DNA of 10,310 nucleotides from an uncultured Lachnobacterium sp. GTDB taxonomy: Bacteria; Bacillota; Clostridia; Lachnospirales; Lachnospiraceae. The position numbers and the translations under genes were made by a program. This document shows positions 1 through 7,438 of the stretch, piece after piece. The notes under the pieces are model-generated. The model saw nothing but the letters and a program-made list of their open reading frames with translations. It did not search any database and had not been told where the DNA came from. Numbering within the stretch: the stretch's first letter is position 1; every line of letters begins with the position of its first letter. The DNA lies in assembly GCA_945971355.1 (NCBI GenBank), contig CAMFPD010000067.1:1-10310 (forward strand), in the 5' to 3' direction.

Positions 1-705
1 TTCCATCAGATACGGATGACCTACAAAGCTAAGCATTGTCCTGTCATTTTCATTATCTCCAAATGCAATCATTTCCTCTGGGAGGATTCCAAACCTCTCA
101 CCAAGCTTTTTAAGTGCTTCACCTTTTCCAGTTCCCTTAGCCACAAAATCCACCCAACTGTTACCGGAAACTGTTATCTCACAATCCGTATCCGCAAATT
201 TCTCCATAAACTGATCAGTCGCAGCCTTCTGCTTGTCTGGTTCTGCAAAATATGAGATTTTGATAATTTCTTCCTCAATTCTCTCTGGTGAATCAACGAC
301 TGTCACATGATTTCCAACCACATCTCTTACATGTGTGACAAAATCTGGAGTCTTCGGAATCAGATAGCAAGTTCGCTCTCCTGAAATAACAATATCACAG
401 TCTGGATGATCAATGATTGCATGACAGATATCCATTGCCAGACTATCCTCAATATGTGTCTTTACCTGCACCTGATTAGTATGCATTACAAGTGCTCCAT
501 TTTCACATAAATACAGTATTTTGTCTCTTACTGGTGCAAACAATCTCTGCAAACTGTGATACTGTCTGCCACTTGCTGCCACGAAGTACACACCCTTATC
601 TGCAAGTTCTTCTATCAATGGAAAAAGCTCTGGATCACAGCTTTGAGCTCCATTTAAAAGTAACGTGCCATCTAAATCACTGGCAATTAACTTGATTTTT
701 GACAT
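1..705 (-). CDS. Cof-type HAD-IIB family phosphatase, partial
   Basis: This is a cytoplasmic HAD-superfamily hydrolase of the Cof/YidA type, a family that dephosphorylates sugar phosphates, flavin or other small phosphorylated metabolites. The exact substrate cannot be read from sequence. The reading frame is open for 235 codons and leaves the window, so roughly the last 30-40 residues are missing (family length about 265-275). HAD motif I appears near the N-terminus as ASDLDGTLL (catalytic Asp plus the second Asp), motif II as AASGR, and the motif IV metal-binding segment as FGDNENDRTML near the window edge. The ATG at 705-703 is preceded by a strong GGAGG at a good distance. The gene starts 17 nt after the stop of the calcium-loop protein at 723, so the two are probably co-transcribed. 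The family assignment is secure and the substrate unknown. Confidence 0.93.
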   Translation of the reverse strand, partial: MSKIKLIASDLDGTLLLNGAQSCDPELFPLIEELADKGVYFVAASGRQYHSLQRLFAPVRDKILYLCENGALVMHTNQVQVKTHIEDSLAMDICHAIIDHPDCDIVISGERTCYLIPKTPDFVTHVRDVVGNHVTVVDSPERIEEEIIKISYFAEPDKQKAATDQFMEKFADTDCEITVSGNSWVDFVAKGTGKGEALKKLGERFGILPEEMIAFGDNENDRTMLSFVGHPYLME

Positions 706-722
706 TCTTTCCTCCGTAATAT

Positions 723-1913
723 CTATAAAACCAAATCCACATGATTAAGAGTTCCAACAGCTCCAGTGCTCTCCTTCAGATAAATACCGGTCTTCTTAAT
801 CTCTGCATTCAGCTTATTCTCATCATTTTTCAAACTAAATTGTGTATCAGCATTACTTAGATAAATGGCTCCCACATCTGCTGTCTTAAGATTCATCAGA
901 TAATCATTTCCATTTTCATCCTTGGTCCAAACCTTAAGTCTCGAAAAAATGCTGTCATTCTCATCTATCCAGCCGTTTCCATCCTCGTCGTAAGCCGCTA
1001 AATCCTTGAAACCATCACCGCTTTTGGTTCCAAAAAGCTCTGAGCCGTCATTTATTACACCATCACCATTTTTATCTAATGCCAGAAAACCAGAACCTTT
1101 TCCTGCAAAAGAAACCTGTTCTTTCTCACCATCTGAATCCAAATCAAAATAGAATTTCTGGTCACTTACAGAGCCAATATTTGTATCCAGATTAATCATT
1201 AAAGGATCTGTTTTTATGTATTCCTGAACTTCCAGCATATTGAATTCCTGCATGAAAGCCCTTGACATAGATACTTCCACATTGAAATCTATATTTCTGC
1301 CATCCGCGGTCTGCACAATTCCCTTTGACGCAAAGGTTGTGCTCTCAACTTCAGTTGAAAAGCCGCTGACTGCTGTAATTCTCTGCCATGTTGTTCCTGA
1401 ACTGAGTGTTCCTGCCTGATTAATAGAAACAGAGCCAAGACTTATTGATTTTTGCCCACTTATATTGAAAGCGGCACCATCAAATTTTCTATATTCAGCG
1501 GAGCGCAAATCCAGAACATTTCCCTGTTTCTCAGGCTTTAGCTTGCAATCAGGTGGAATCTTCTCTCCTCTTAGAGCCGCAAGCATCTGACGCAGCATCT
1601 TAATTTTCATCTCATACTCATCGGATATTTCTATTTTGTTCTCTGTCTTTTCAGAATTAAGCCTCTCTGCCAAACTCTTTAATGAGTTTGCCTCATTTTC
1701 CTGTTCCCGCTGTTTAGCTGCTTCTTTTTCCATTTTCTGGTAATTAAGCATTGCTTCCTTTATGCTCTTTCCCCCTGCTTCCTGGGATAAAGTAAGAATA
1801 GCGCCAACAGCATCCTGAGATTTTGCCGCCTGCATAGTCATTGTTTCCTTATATGCAAAAGCTTCTTCATGATGGGTTGACGCCATAACAATAGAACTGT
1901 TTTGTATCTTCAT
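723..1913 (-). CDS. Conserved protein with EF-hand-like calcium-binding loops
   Basis: This 396-aa protein has no signal peptide or membrane segment that I can see. Residues about 50-115 are rich in Lys, Glu and Gln and probably form a helical or coiled-coil region. Residues about 140-235 look beta-rich. The C-terminal part carries Asp-rich loops typical of calcium sites: DLDSDGEKE (about 257), DKNGDGVINDGSE (about 280) and DEDGNGWIDEND (about 309), followed by a SRLKVWTKDENGN segment. That C-terminal arrangement is a conserved block in uncharacterised proteins of Firmicutes and some Proteobacteria. I infer calcium binding; no enzymatic role is visible. The ATG is preceded by AAAGGAG at a suitable distance. 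A candidate sigma-D promoter lies about 95 nt upstream, which would fit a motility or surface-related regulon, but this is inference. A HAD phosphatase follows after 17 nt. Confidence 0.85.
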   Translation of the reverse strand: MKIQNSSIVMASTHHEEAFAYKETMTMQAAKSQDAVGAILTLSQEAGGKSIKEAMLNYQKMEKEAAKQREQENEANSLKSLAERLNSEKTENKIEISDEYEMKIKMLRQMLAALRGEKIPPDCKLKPEKQGNVLDLRSAEYRKFDGAAFNISGQKSISLGSVSINQAGTLSSGTTWQRITAVSGFSTEVESTTFASKGIVQTADGRNIDFNVEVSMSRAFMQEFNMLEVQEYIKTDPLMINLDTNIGSVSDQKFYFDLDSDGEKEQVSFAGKGSGFLALDKNGDGVINDGSELFGTKSGDGFKDLAAYDEDGNGWIDENDSIFSRLKVWTKDENGNDYLMNLKTADVGAIYLSNADTQFSLKNDENKLNAEIKKTGIYLKESTGAVGTLNHVDLVL

Positions 1914-1937
1914 ATGGGACTCCTTTCCTCATAGGCC

Positions 1938-1953
1938 GGTAAATCCGTTTACC
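1938..1953. promoter_or_regulatory. Perfect inverted repeat in the 5' leader of the calcium-loop gene
   Basis: The arms GGTAAA and TTTACC are separated by 4 nt and sit 24-39 nt upstream of the start codon at 1913, just ahead of the ribosome binding site. It could be an operator or a small hairpin in the mRNA leader. The repeat is seen directly; its function is inferred. Confidence 0.4.
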
Positions 1954-2007
1954 ATTAATACGTAACAAATCAATTTTAGATTATCTATATATTTATCTAT
2001 ATTAAAT

Positions 2008-2035
2008 TTATCGACAGTTCTATATAAAATGTTTA
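2008..2035 (-). promoter_or_regulatory. Candidate sigma-D (sigma-28) type promoter for the 396-aa gene
   Basis: On the minus strand there is TAAA (2035-2032), a 16-nt spacer, then GTCGATAA (2015-2008). The known Bacillus-type sigma-D consensus is TAAA, about 15 nt, then GCCGATAT, so the -10 element matches at six of eight positions. It would start transcription near 2001 and give a leader of about 88 nt containing the GGTAAA/TTTACC repeat. The region is very AT-rich, so a chance match is possible. Confidence 0.35.
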
Positions 2036-2049
2036 CTATAATTTAATTT

Positions 2050-2226
2050 CTATGCCTCAGGCATTACAATCGCTGCAATAATGTACCCTATAATTCCTGA
2101 ACCTCCACACATTATGAAAAATATCCATGCTAATCTTACAAGTGTTGGATCAACATCAAAATACTCTGCAATTCCTCCGCATACACCACAGATCTTTCTA
2201 TCATAGCTTTTTCTTAATTTCTTCAT
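2050..2226 (-). CDS. PspC-domain small membrane protein
   Basis: This 58-aa protein consists of a stand-alone PspC domain (phage-shock-protein C family), a small inner-membrane module linked to envelope stress in many bacteria. Visible family features are a basic N-terminus ([11 protein letters not shown]), the hallmark [20 protein letters not shown], and one hydrophobic helix from about residue 32 to 55 containing the conserved [16 protein letters not shown] ending. Stand-alone PspC proteins of about 60 aa are common in Firmicutes, so it appears complete. The ATG at 2226 has an AGGAGG about 8 nt upstream. It lies about 200 nt downstream of the EamA transporter and has the same orientation as all neighbours. 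I see no convincing promoter or terminator of its own. Its role in envelope stress is known for the family, not shown here. Confidence 0.93.
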   Translation of the reverse strand: MKKLRKSYDRKICGVCGGIAEYFDVDPTLVRLAWIFFIMCGGSGIIGYIIAAIVMPEA

Positions 2227-2429
2227 ATTTATTTCCTCCTGATTTTCCCTATATCTTTAATGTATTAAAATAGTATCACACAATGTACTACTGATTTTCA
2301 TCTAGGATTACACGTGTTTGTTTATATGTACATTCTAATAGGAGTATCTCCATTGTTAAATGGCTCAATCAGCAGAATAAATACTGTTATTTTGCTTTTT
2401 CCGGTTCCGCATAAATCTGTCCTGAACAG
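2227..2429. other. Intergenic region between the EamA transporter and PspC
   Basis: These 203 nt are AT-rich and hold no open frame I can support. On the minus strand a hairpin (2409-2435, arms GCATAA/TTATGC plus CTGT/ACAG with a 2-nt bulge) overlaps the EamA stop codon, but no U tract follows it, so I do not call it a terminator. The ribosome binding site of PspC is at the left end. The PspC promoter is probably here but I cannot place it. Confidence 0.5.
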
Positions 2430-3281
2430 TTATGCTCTTTCATCGTTTTCTTCTACACCAGTCCCTCGCAAATTGTAGAAAAGTGCTGATGCAAGCACGA
2501 TTATTGCTCCAACAAAGCTTATTTTTCCTATTTTTTCACCATAAAATATCGCAACAAGAACAGGATTTAAAATTGGTTCTATCATGGAAATAAGTGATGC
2601 TCCCACTGGCGGAACCTTGTCCAATGCCATATTTAGGAAAATGTATGCCAATCCAATCTGCACTACCCCTTGCAGCACTCCTGTAGACAGATTCATAATG
2701 CCCCAATCGGTCTCCTGAAGTATAAACGGTATTCCAATCACAAAATTCAAAACAAAGGATATAATCGCAGATGATTCAAAATCTGAATCTGGAATCTGCT
2801 TTATCAGGAAAACGATTGCGTAGAAAAAGCCTGACACTAAGGCCAGTATATTTCCTGTCATTCCTCCAAGAGACAGGCTTTCAAAAAAGAAAAACATTAT
2901 TCCAACCAGAGAAATCATACCAGAAATAACTGATACCTTATCCGGCTTTTTTTTTTGAAATATCCATGCTAAAAGCATTATGTAGATTGGTAATGTAAAC
3001 TGCAGAACTATTGCATTTGCCGCAGTCGTCATCTTGTTTGCCATAATGAAGGTAATACCCATCATGCTATTTGCCACAACACCCAGTAGAACCTTCCAAT
3101 TAAACTTAAACTGATGCTTTGTAAGCTTCATATAAAGCAGAAAAATAAAAAATGCAAAGAAAGAACGCATTCCATTTATGCTCATAGAAGACCAGGTGTT
3201 AAGCTTTATCAATAATCCACCTGTAGCAAAGCACACTGCGGAGAGCGCTGTATAAATAAAACCTTTTTGCTGCGCTGTCAT
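2430..3281 (-). CDS. EamA/DMT-family transporter
   Basis: This 283-aa integral membrane protein belongs to the drug/metabolite transporter superfamily, EamA (formerly DUF6) type. The length and about ten hydrophobic helices fit the 10-TMS class. The sequence is made of two similar halves (about 1-135 and 145-272), each an EamA repeat; the second carries the family-typical GASLISMIEPILNPVLVAIFYGE, normally seen as an SLIEPV.A..LA...LGE motif. Substrates in this superfamily include amino acids, metabolites and drugs, and nothing here identifies one. GAGGG lies 7 nt upstream of the ATG. The start is 19 nt after the stop of the RelA/SpoT-domain gene, so the two probably form an operon. A functional link between nucleotide signalling and export is speculative. 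Confidence 0.92.
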   Translation of the reverse strand: MTAQQKGFIYTALSAVCFATGGLLIKLNTWSSMSINGMRSFFAFFIFLLYMKLTKHQFKFNWKVLLGVVANSMMGITFIMANKMTTAANAIVLQFTLPIYIMLLAWIFQKKKPDKVSVISGMISLVGIMFFFFESLSLGGMTGNILALVSGFFYAIVFLIKQIPDSDFESSAIISFVLNFVIGIPFILQETDWGIMNLSTGVLQGVVQIGLAYIFLNMALDKVPPVGASLISMIEPILNPVLVAIFYGEKIGKISFVGAIIVLASALFYNLRGTGVEENDERA

Positions 3282-3300
3282 TAAATTTCCCTCTATTTCT

Positions 3301-5121
3301 TTATTTTATATTGTTTTTCTTGATTTTTCTCACCAAATCATTCATAAAGGCATCGCAGCCTTCTGTGGATTTACTAAGCGTAACACCGTTCTCACCTGGA
3401 ACCTGCTTCCAGTTAACGATATCATCTCTGCTATAGTAACTTACCATTTCAGGATCATCTGTCTGAAGGAAAAGGTAAACGCCTTCCTTCAAAGTAGTTT
3501 CCCCATCTAAAATTTCTGAAAGCTTTGATGCATCTCGAGTATCACTCTCATAAACATGGGCATAGTACCTGACCCATCTAGCCAGGTTGCTGCTCCAATA
3601 ATTGCCAAGCCATGATTTATCAAATTCATCTTCGTCCTGACGCTCATATACGATTAATACAACCGGAGAAAATCTATTAGGATTGAGAATCAAATCATAC
3701 AGGGCATCCTCCGGGTTCTTATCTCCTTTGATGATTTTGGCATAATCCTTGAATTTCTGAACATCTCTAACCCTGATTTCATCATCATTACAGATTCTTG
3801 AATAGAAGGAAGGTCCACTGAAATTATTTACTCTCTCATCATCGGTTATCTCATTTATATCAATCAGGAAATTGCTGACTTCAAGCCTTATTACATCTCC
3901 ATCTATATACAGCTGAGCCTTGGTATTCCACATTCTTCCAGCTACATCATCATCGATATGAAGAGTATCTATTTCAATAGAATCCTCTCTGTAATCAACC
4001 TTTGCAGAATATCCGTTATCCTTTAAATCAATGGAGCTAACTTCCTTTGGAATATTTCCAAACACAGGATTGAATTTATCCCTCACCCAAAAATATATTA
4101 TTTTTGTAGCCTTCTCAAAAGCATGCTTTTTATTGTAGTTAGCATAATCTATAGTAACCTTGTTGTTGTATACAGGATACGAGGTCATCTTTTTAAGTGT
4201 TCTTCTCGTTTTCTCAATAGCAATCTCAGATATTCCATCATGATATACCCTGTGCTTTCTACAAATTTCCTTCACCTGAGGGTCCTGAATCACACGATCA
4301 TTGATGATTGCAACAATCATATTTACACTGATTGGTATGTCACGGTAAAAGCTTGAAAGAATCTCAATCAAATGCCTTCTGCTAAATTTAAACAATGCCT
4401 TACCGATTCTCTTCTCATTGTCAGCAAGTACCGGAATCAGCTCATCATACAGCTTTTGCTCTGACAATCTGATTCTGAAATGCATTCTGAGCATACCTTC
4501 CCAGTCACTATTCTTGTACAGCTTGTATGCGAAATCTTCAAGCAAATCAATCATTGCATTATCACACAGCTCAAGGGTTGCAACAATACTGTTAAAGCGC
4601 CTTGAATATGATTCATACCTTGCCCACAGCTGTTTATTCTTGTAGCGCATATCATGCTCTACCTCGTGCCAGCCCTCAAAAAACATAGTCTTCAATTGTA
4701 TCTCAAAGGTTTTGTCTATCGCCATGTCCCAGGTGGCAGAGCTTATTTTTGTACACAGATATTCTGGAAGCCTGAAAACACCATTGGTCTTAATAGGCTC
4801 AAAGCTTGTTGTATCAACCTGCTTTTCGGCCCATTCCCCCTCCAGCGCAAAGAGATTCTCCATGAGGCCTTTTACAATATCCACATCTTCTTTGAAGTAC
4901 AGATTTATTCTAAGGCCTATTAAATCCTGAATTTTTTTATCGTTATCATATTCTTTGTCATTATATTTGCGTTCCAGCGAAGACGCTTTTTTTATCCTTG
5001 AAAAAACCCTGTAAAAAATACCACACTGATTTAGTTTTTCCTCAACAAGCCTGGTAAGCTCCATCTCAACACTTGATGGAACCATTACATTCTCTCTTAT
5101 TTCCTCTTTAGAAAATTTCAT
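3301..5121 (-). CDS. RelA/SpoT-domain protein, large non-canonical single-domain type
   Basis: This 606-aa protein has a RelA/SpoT nucleotidyltransferase-like domain in residues about 20-165 and a long C-terminal region (about 200-606) that I cannot assign. Synthetase landmarks are visible: RIKKASSLERK (42-52), IQDLIGLRINLYF (64-76, the D..G.R motif) and FEIQLKTMFFEGWHEVEHD (139-157, matching E.Q.RT....W...H with Lys for the usual Arg). There is no HD hydrolase domain and no TGS or ACT domain. The segment that should carry the guanine-stacking G-Y-x-S-x-H motif reads NGVFRLPEYL (113-122) instead. The protein is therefore either a divergent (p)ppGpp synthetase or an enzyme with another acceptor, as known for some toxic small alarmone synthetases. 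GGGG lies 6 nt before the ATG. The EamA transporter follows after 19 nt. It is predicted to be cytoplasmic. Domain membership is firm; the activity is open. Confidence 0.88.
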   Translation of the reverse strand: MKFSKEEIRENVMVPSSVEMELTRLVEEKLNQCGIFYRVFSRIKKASSLERKYNDKEYDNDKKIQDLIGLRINLYFKEDVDIVKGLMENLFALEGEWAEKQVDTTSFEPIKTNGVFRLPEYLCTKISSATWDMAIDKTFEIQLKTMFFEGWHEVEHDMRYKNKQLWARYESYSRRFNSIVATLELCDNAMIDLLEDFAYKLYKNSDWEGMLRMHFRIRLSEQKLYDELIPVLADNEKRIGKALFKFSRRHLIEILSSFYRDIPISVNMIVAIINDRVIQDPQVKEICRKHRVYHDGISEIAIEKTRRTLKKMTSYPVYNNKVTIDYANYNKKHAFEKATKIIYFWVRDKFNPVFGNIPKEVSSIDLKDNGYSAKVDYREDSIEIDTLHIDDDVAGRMWNTKAQLYIDGDVIRLEVSNFLIDINEITDDERVNNFSGPSFYSRICNDDEIRVRDVQKFKDYAKIIKGDKNPEDALYDLILNPNRFSPVVLIVYERQDEDEFDKSWLGNYWSSNLARWVRYYAHVYESDTRDASKLSEILDGETTLKEGVYLFLQTDDPEMVSYYSRDDIVNWKQVPGENGVTLSKSTEGCDAFMNDLVRKIKKNNIK

Positions 5122-5180
5122 GTCTATCCCCTATATGTACTATGTTTCTAGTTGAATTAGTAAATTTTCATACCTTATTT

Positions 5181-5209
5181 ATTATTACTAATTTGTTTGC
5201 AATTTCCAA
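5181..5209 (-). promoter_or_regulatory. Candidate sigma-A promoter for the RelA/SpoT-domain gene
   Basis: The minus strand reads TTGGAA (5209-5204), 17 nt, then AATAAT (5186-5181). These match four of six -35 positions and five of six -10 positions. The site lies in the 109-nt gap after the 179-aa gene, with a leader of about 55 nt. The gap is AT-rich, so the match is only suggestive; read-through from the upstream gene is also possible. Confidence 0.35.
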
Positions 5210-5230
5210 TCTCAACAAAATAATTGATAA

Positions 5231-5770
5231 TTATACTGGAAAAGCATTGGAAAACTCGAAAAATTCCTCTGTTGCTACCAAAACCAACACATATTCCTTA
5301 GTCTCTTCAATAACCGCCTCGCCATCTACGAGTCTTGCAACCTTTCCTGTCACAGTGCCTGGCATACTTTTTCGAATTCTGATTTTATCACCTTTTTCGG
5401 CATATTCAAGCCATTTTGTAAGTACCTTGCTTGTAACCTCGCTAAGCAAATCTTCCTTTATCATATTATCGATTTCAGCTCTGTCCTCTGCATAGAAAGA
5501 TGAAGGATATGGATTTGCATCAAATTCTTCCTCCTGCTCCTTCAAAAAGAAAAAATAATCCGACCCGAAATTATCAAGCTTACCATTCAACACGTCTTTA
5601 TCCGATATCTCAATCGCTGAAATCACCGGAATCTCCGGCATCTTTGAATTATTGCGCTGTGTCTCACAGGCAAATGCCACATTGAGATTTTCTGTACTTT
5701 TATCTATATCAAGTCTTTTTCCTGTTTTATCAAATAAATAATCGCTTATCTGCTGTAATTTCTCGTCCAT
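5231..5770 (-). CDS. Conserved-looking hypothetical protein, 179 aa, no recognised domain
   Basis: I do not recognise this family. It encodes a soluble, acidic 179-aa protein without a signal peptide or membrane helix. The N-terminal half contains a Glu-rich patch (LKEQEEEFDANPYP, about 76-89), the middle looks helical (EIDNMIKEDLLSEVTSKVLTKW), and the last third looks like a small beta domain (KIRIRKSMPGTVTGKVARLVDGEAVIEE, then YVLVLVATEEFFEF). It is clearly translated: the ATG follows AGGAGG by 5 nt, and a near-perfect extended -10 promoter sits just upstream. It lies 109 nt before the RelA/SpoT-domain gene and may be its operon partner. A copy of a 60-nt intergenic repeat precedes its promoter. 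Function unknown. Confidence 0.8.
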   Translation of the reverse strand: MDEKLQQISDYLFDKTGKRLDIDKSTENLNVAFACETQRNNSKMPEIPVISAIEISDKDVLNGKLDNFGSDYFFFLKEQEEEFDANPYPSSFYAEDRAEIDNMIKEDLLSEVTSKVLTKWLEYAEKGDKIRIRKSMPGTVTGKVARLVDGEAVIEETKEYVLVLVATEEFFEFSNAFPV

Positions 5771-5796
5771 CTAGTCCTCCTGCTCAAACAAGTTTT

Positions 5797-5805
5797 ATTA
5801 TACCA
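5797..5805 (-). promoter_or_regulatory. Extended -10 promoter for the 179-aa gene
   Basis: The minus strand reads TGGTATAAT, a perfect TATAAT with the TGn extension. It is placed about 27 nt before the start codon, leaving a leader of about 20 nt that holds AGGAGG. No good -35 is present 17 nt upstream, which is tolerated with extended -10 promoters. It sits at the edge of the repeated block 5805-5864. Confidence 0.6.
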
Positions 5806-5864
5806 TTGTCCCCCTTGTTTATACTACCTATTATTAGTATCTCTTAAATTGTTACAAATATCTA
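5805..5864. repeat. Intergenic repeat, copy 1 (upstream of the 179-aa gene)
   Basis: These 60 nt are identical to 10255-10310 except for a 4-nt insertion in this copy. The core is an inverted repeat, ATACTA (5821-5826) and TAGTAT (5835-5840), here separated by 8 nt and in the other copy by 4 nt. The indel therefore falls exactly in the spacer. The block fills most of the space between the ABC-F stop codon and the 179-aa gene. On the minus strand it includes TTGTAACAA, TTTAAGAGATAC and an AAGGGGGACAA tail. Shared upstream placement suggests a regulatory site or a dispersed intergenic element. Confidence 0.8.
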
Positions 5865-5901
5865 CATATTTATAAACTTTTCAGTTTTTCTTAATAATTG
5901 C

Positions 5902-5919
5902 ACGGTTATATCAAACCGT
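5902..5919. other. Hairpin overlapping the ABC-F stop codon
   Basis: A perfect 6-bp inverted repeat, ACGGTT / AACCGT with a 6-nt loop, overlaps the end of the ABC-F gene. On the minus strand it is followed by a mixed A/T stretch rather than a clean U tract, so it is at best a weak terminator or an mRNA 3'-end hairpin. Confidence 0.35.
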
Positions 5920-7438
5920 CCTCTGTCAGATGATACACCTTGTCGCATACCTCATCAATGTACTTTCTATCGTGAGATATGCTTATAACAGCACCTGGAA
6001 ATTCTTTTATCATTTCTCTTATTATAGGTCCCGACAATGGCGAAAAGTTTCGTGTTGGTTCATCAAGTATAAGCACATTTGCATCAGACAAACTCATTTT
6101 AAGAAGCAGGACTTTAGCCTTTTGACCTCCAGATAATTCTCTGATTGGATGCTCCATCTCATCTGCAGTGTATTTAAGAGACCCCAGGTATGTCCGAATT
6201 TTTGTACGCTCCTCCTTATCTCCTGTTTTATCCAGAAAATCAACAGGTGTTATATCCCGCTCAAGAAGTTCCTCATAATTCTGAGGCATATACTCGACCC
6301 TTATATCCGTTCGACTGAGCAATTCTTCTGCAATTTTCTTAAGAAGTGTTGTTTTTCCTGCACCATTTTTGCCTACAATGCATACCTTCTCAGAGCCTCT
6401 GATTCTAAGGAATATATCGTGTGCCAGCACTCTCTCATTATCTGGTGTATACAATTCTGGAAGCCTATACTCCAAAACGGTTTTACCGGCTGGAATTTTG
6501 GAATCTTTCTCCCCTAATTTGAAGAAAATTGCTTCCTCCTTCTCAGGCATCTGAGTCATATTCTCATCCTCTCGTTCAAAACGCTTTTCCATGGATTTTA
6601 CCGTATGCATTTTCCTTTTAAGCGCAGCTGCCACTGCTGGTGCCTGTCTTGTAATAACTTCCTGCTCATGATCAACTCTTTGGTAAATTCTCATAAATTT
6701 CTCGTCTCTGAGTTTCTTTTCGCGTCTGTCACTCATAGCCTGCTGTTCCTGCCGTTCAAACATGTGAAGCCTTTCCTCCACATACTGTCTGTATGGCATT
6801 TTGGCAACGGTATATCTGCTCTTCGTTTTTCTCTGAATCTGCTCAATGTGAATAACCATGTTTGCAGTATGCTCTATCATGGTTTCATCATGTGAGATAA
6901 AAAGAATTATGTGTTTCCAATCATTGATTATTTTTTCCAATAATTCAAGAGTATCAATATCTATATCATTAGAGGGTTCATCCAAGAGTAGTACTGTTGC
7001 ATCCTCCATAAGAAGCCTCATCAGCTGCGCCTTTATCTTTTCTCCGCCAGACAAGCTCTTCATTTGCTGGTCCATATAGAAAAAATCCAGACTCACCGAG
7101 AAGTCCCTGGCATACTTAGCCAAATCCTTTGGTGTCTGATTCCAAAAGCTGTCATTCTCTGAGAAAAATTCATAGATTGTCTTTTCATTATCATGCTCAG
7201 AAAGTTCCTGTGGCATATATCCTAACGTTTCCCTACCAATTATCCTAGTACCTTCACATTCTGTGTATACATCAGTTAGTTCAGGATTGTATATCCACTT
7301 CATAAGTGTGGACTTGCCATTTCCTTCTTCCCCAACTATTACTGCCTTGTCCCCATCATTTAATACAAGGTTAAAATTCTCCAAGATTACTCGCAAATCC
7401 TTGCGGTGTGTTATTGTCAAATTATTTATCTGTAACAT
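5906..7438 (-). CDS. ABC-F family ATPase (ribosome-associated, possible antibiotic ribosome-protection type)
   Basis: This 510-aa soluble protein has two ABC ATPase domains in tandem and no membrane segments, the hallmark of ABC-F proteins, which act on the ribosome as translation factors or antibiotic-resistance protection proteins. ABC1 has Walker A GEEGNGKS (36-43), signature LSGGE (129-133), Walker B VLLLDEPSND (149-158) and switch His in SHD (182-184). ABC2 has GKNGAGKT (356-363), LSGGQ (435-439), VLILDEP (455-461) and SHD (488-490). The interdomain linker (about 205-300) is charged and helical, as expected for the P-site tRNA interaction motif. The second Walker B is followed by TRNFSPLSG instead of the usual TNHLD. 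I chose the ATG at 7438 with GGGAGG 5 nt upstream; an in-frame GTG at 7444 overlaps that Shine-Dalgarno and is unlikely. The 803-nt foldback element ends 48 nt before the ribosome binding site. Whether it confers resistance cannot be decided here. Confidence 0.92.
   Translation of the reverse strand: MLQINNLTITHRKDLRVILENFNLVLNDGDKAVIVGEEGNGKSTLMKWIYNPELTDVYTECEGTRIIGRETLGYMPQELSEHDNEKTIYEFFSENDSFWNQTPKDLAKYARDFSVSLDFFYMDQQMKSLSGGEKIKAQLMRLLMEDATVLLLDEPSNDIDIDTLELLEKIINDWKHIILFISHDETMIEHTANMVIHIEQIQRKTKSRYTVAKMPYRQYVEERLHMFERQEQQAMSDRREKKLRDEKFMRIYQRVDHEQEVITRQAPAVAAALKRKMHTVKSMEKRFEREDENMTQMPEKEEAIFFKLGEKDSKIPAGKTVLEYRLPELYTPDNERVLAHDIFLRIRGSEKVCIVGKNGAGKTTLLKKIAEELLSRTDIRVEYMPQNYEELLERDITPVDFLDKTGDKEERTKIRTYLGSLKYTADEMEHPIRELSGGQKAKVLLLKMSLSDANVLILDEPTRNFSPLSGPIIREMIKEFPGAVISISHDRKYIDEVCDKVYHLTEDGLI

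Noticed and set aside
2409..2435. Terminator after the EamA gene
   Set aside because: A bulged hairpin exists but no U tract follows it on the minus strand.
4123..6895. Plus-strand open frames opposite the RelA/SpoT-domain, 179-aa and ABC-F genes
   Set aside because: They are antisense shadows of well-supported minus-strand genes and show no family features or ribosome binding sites.
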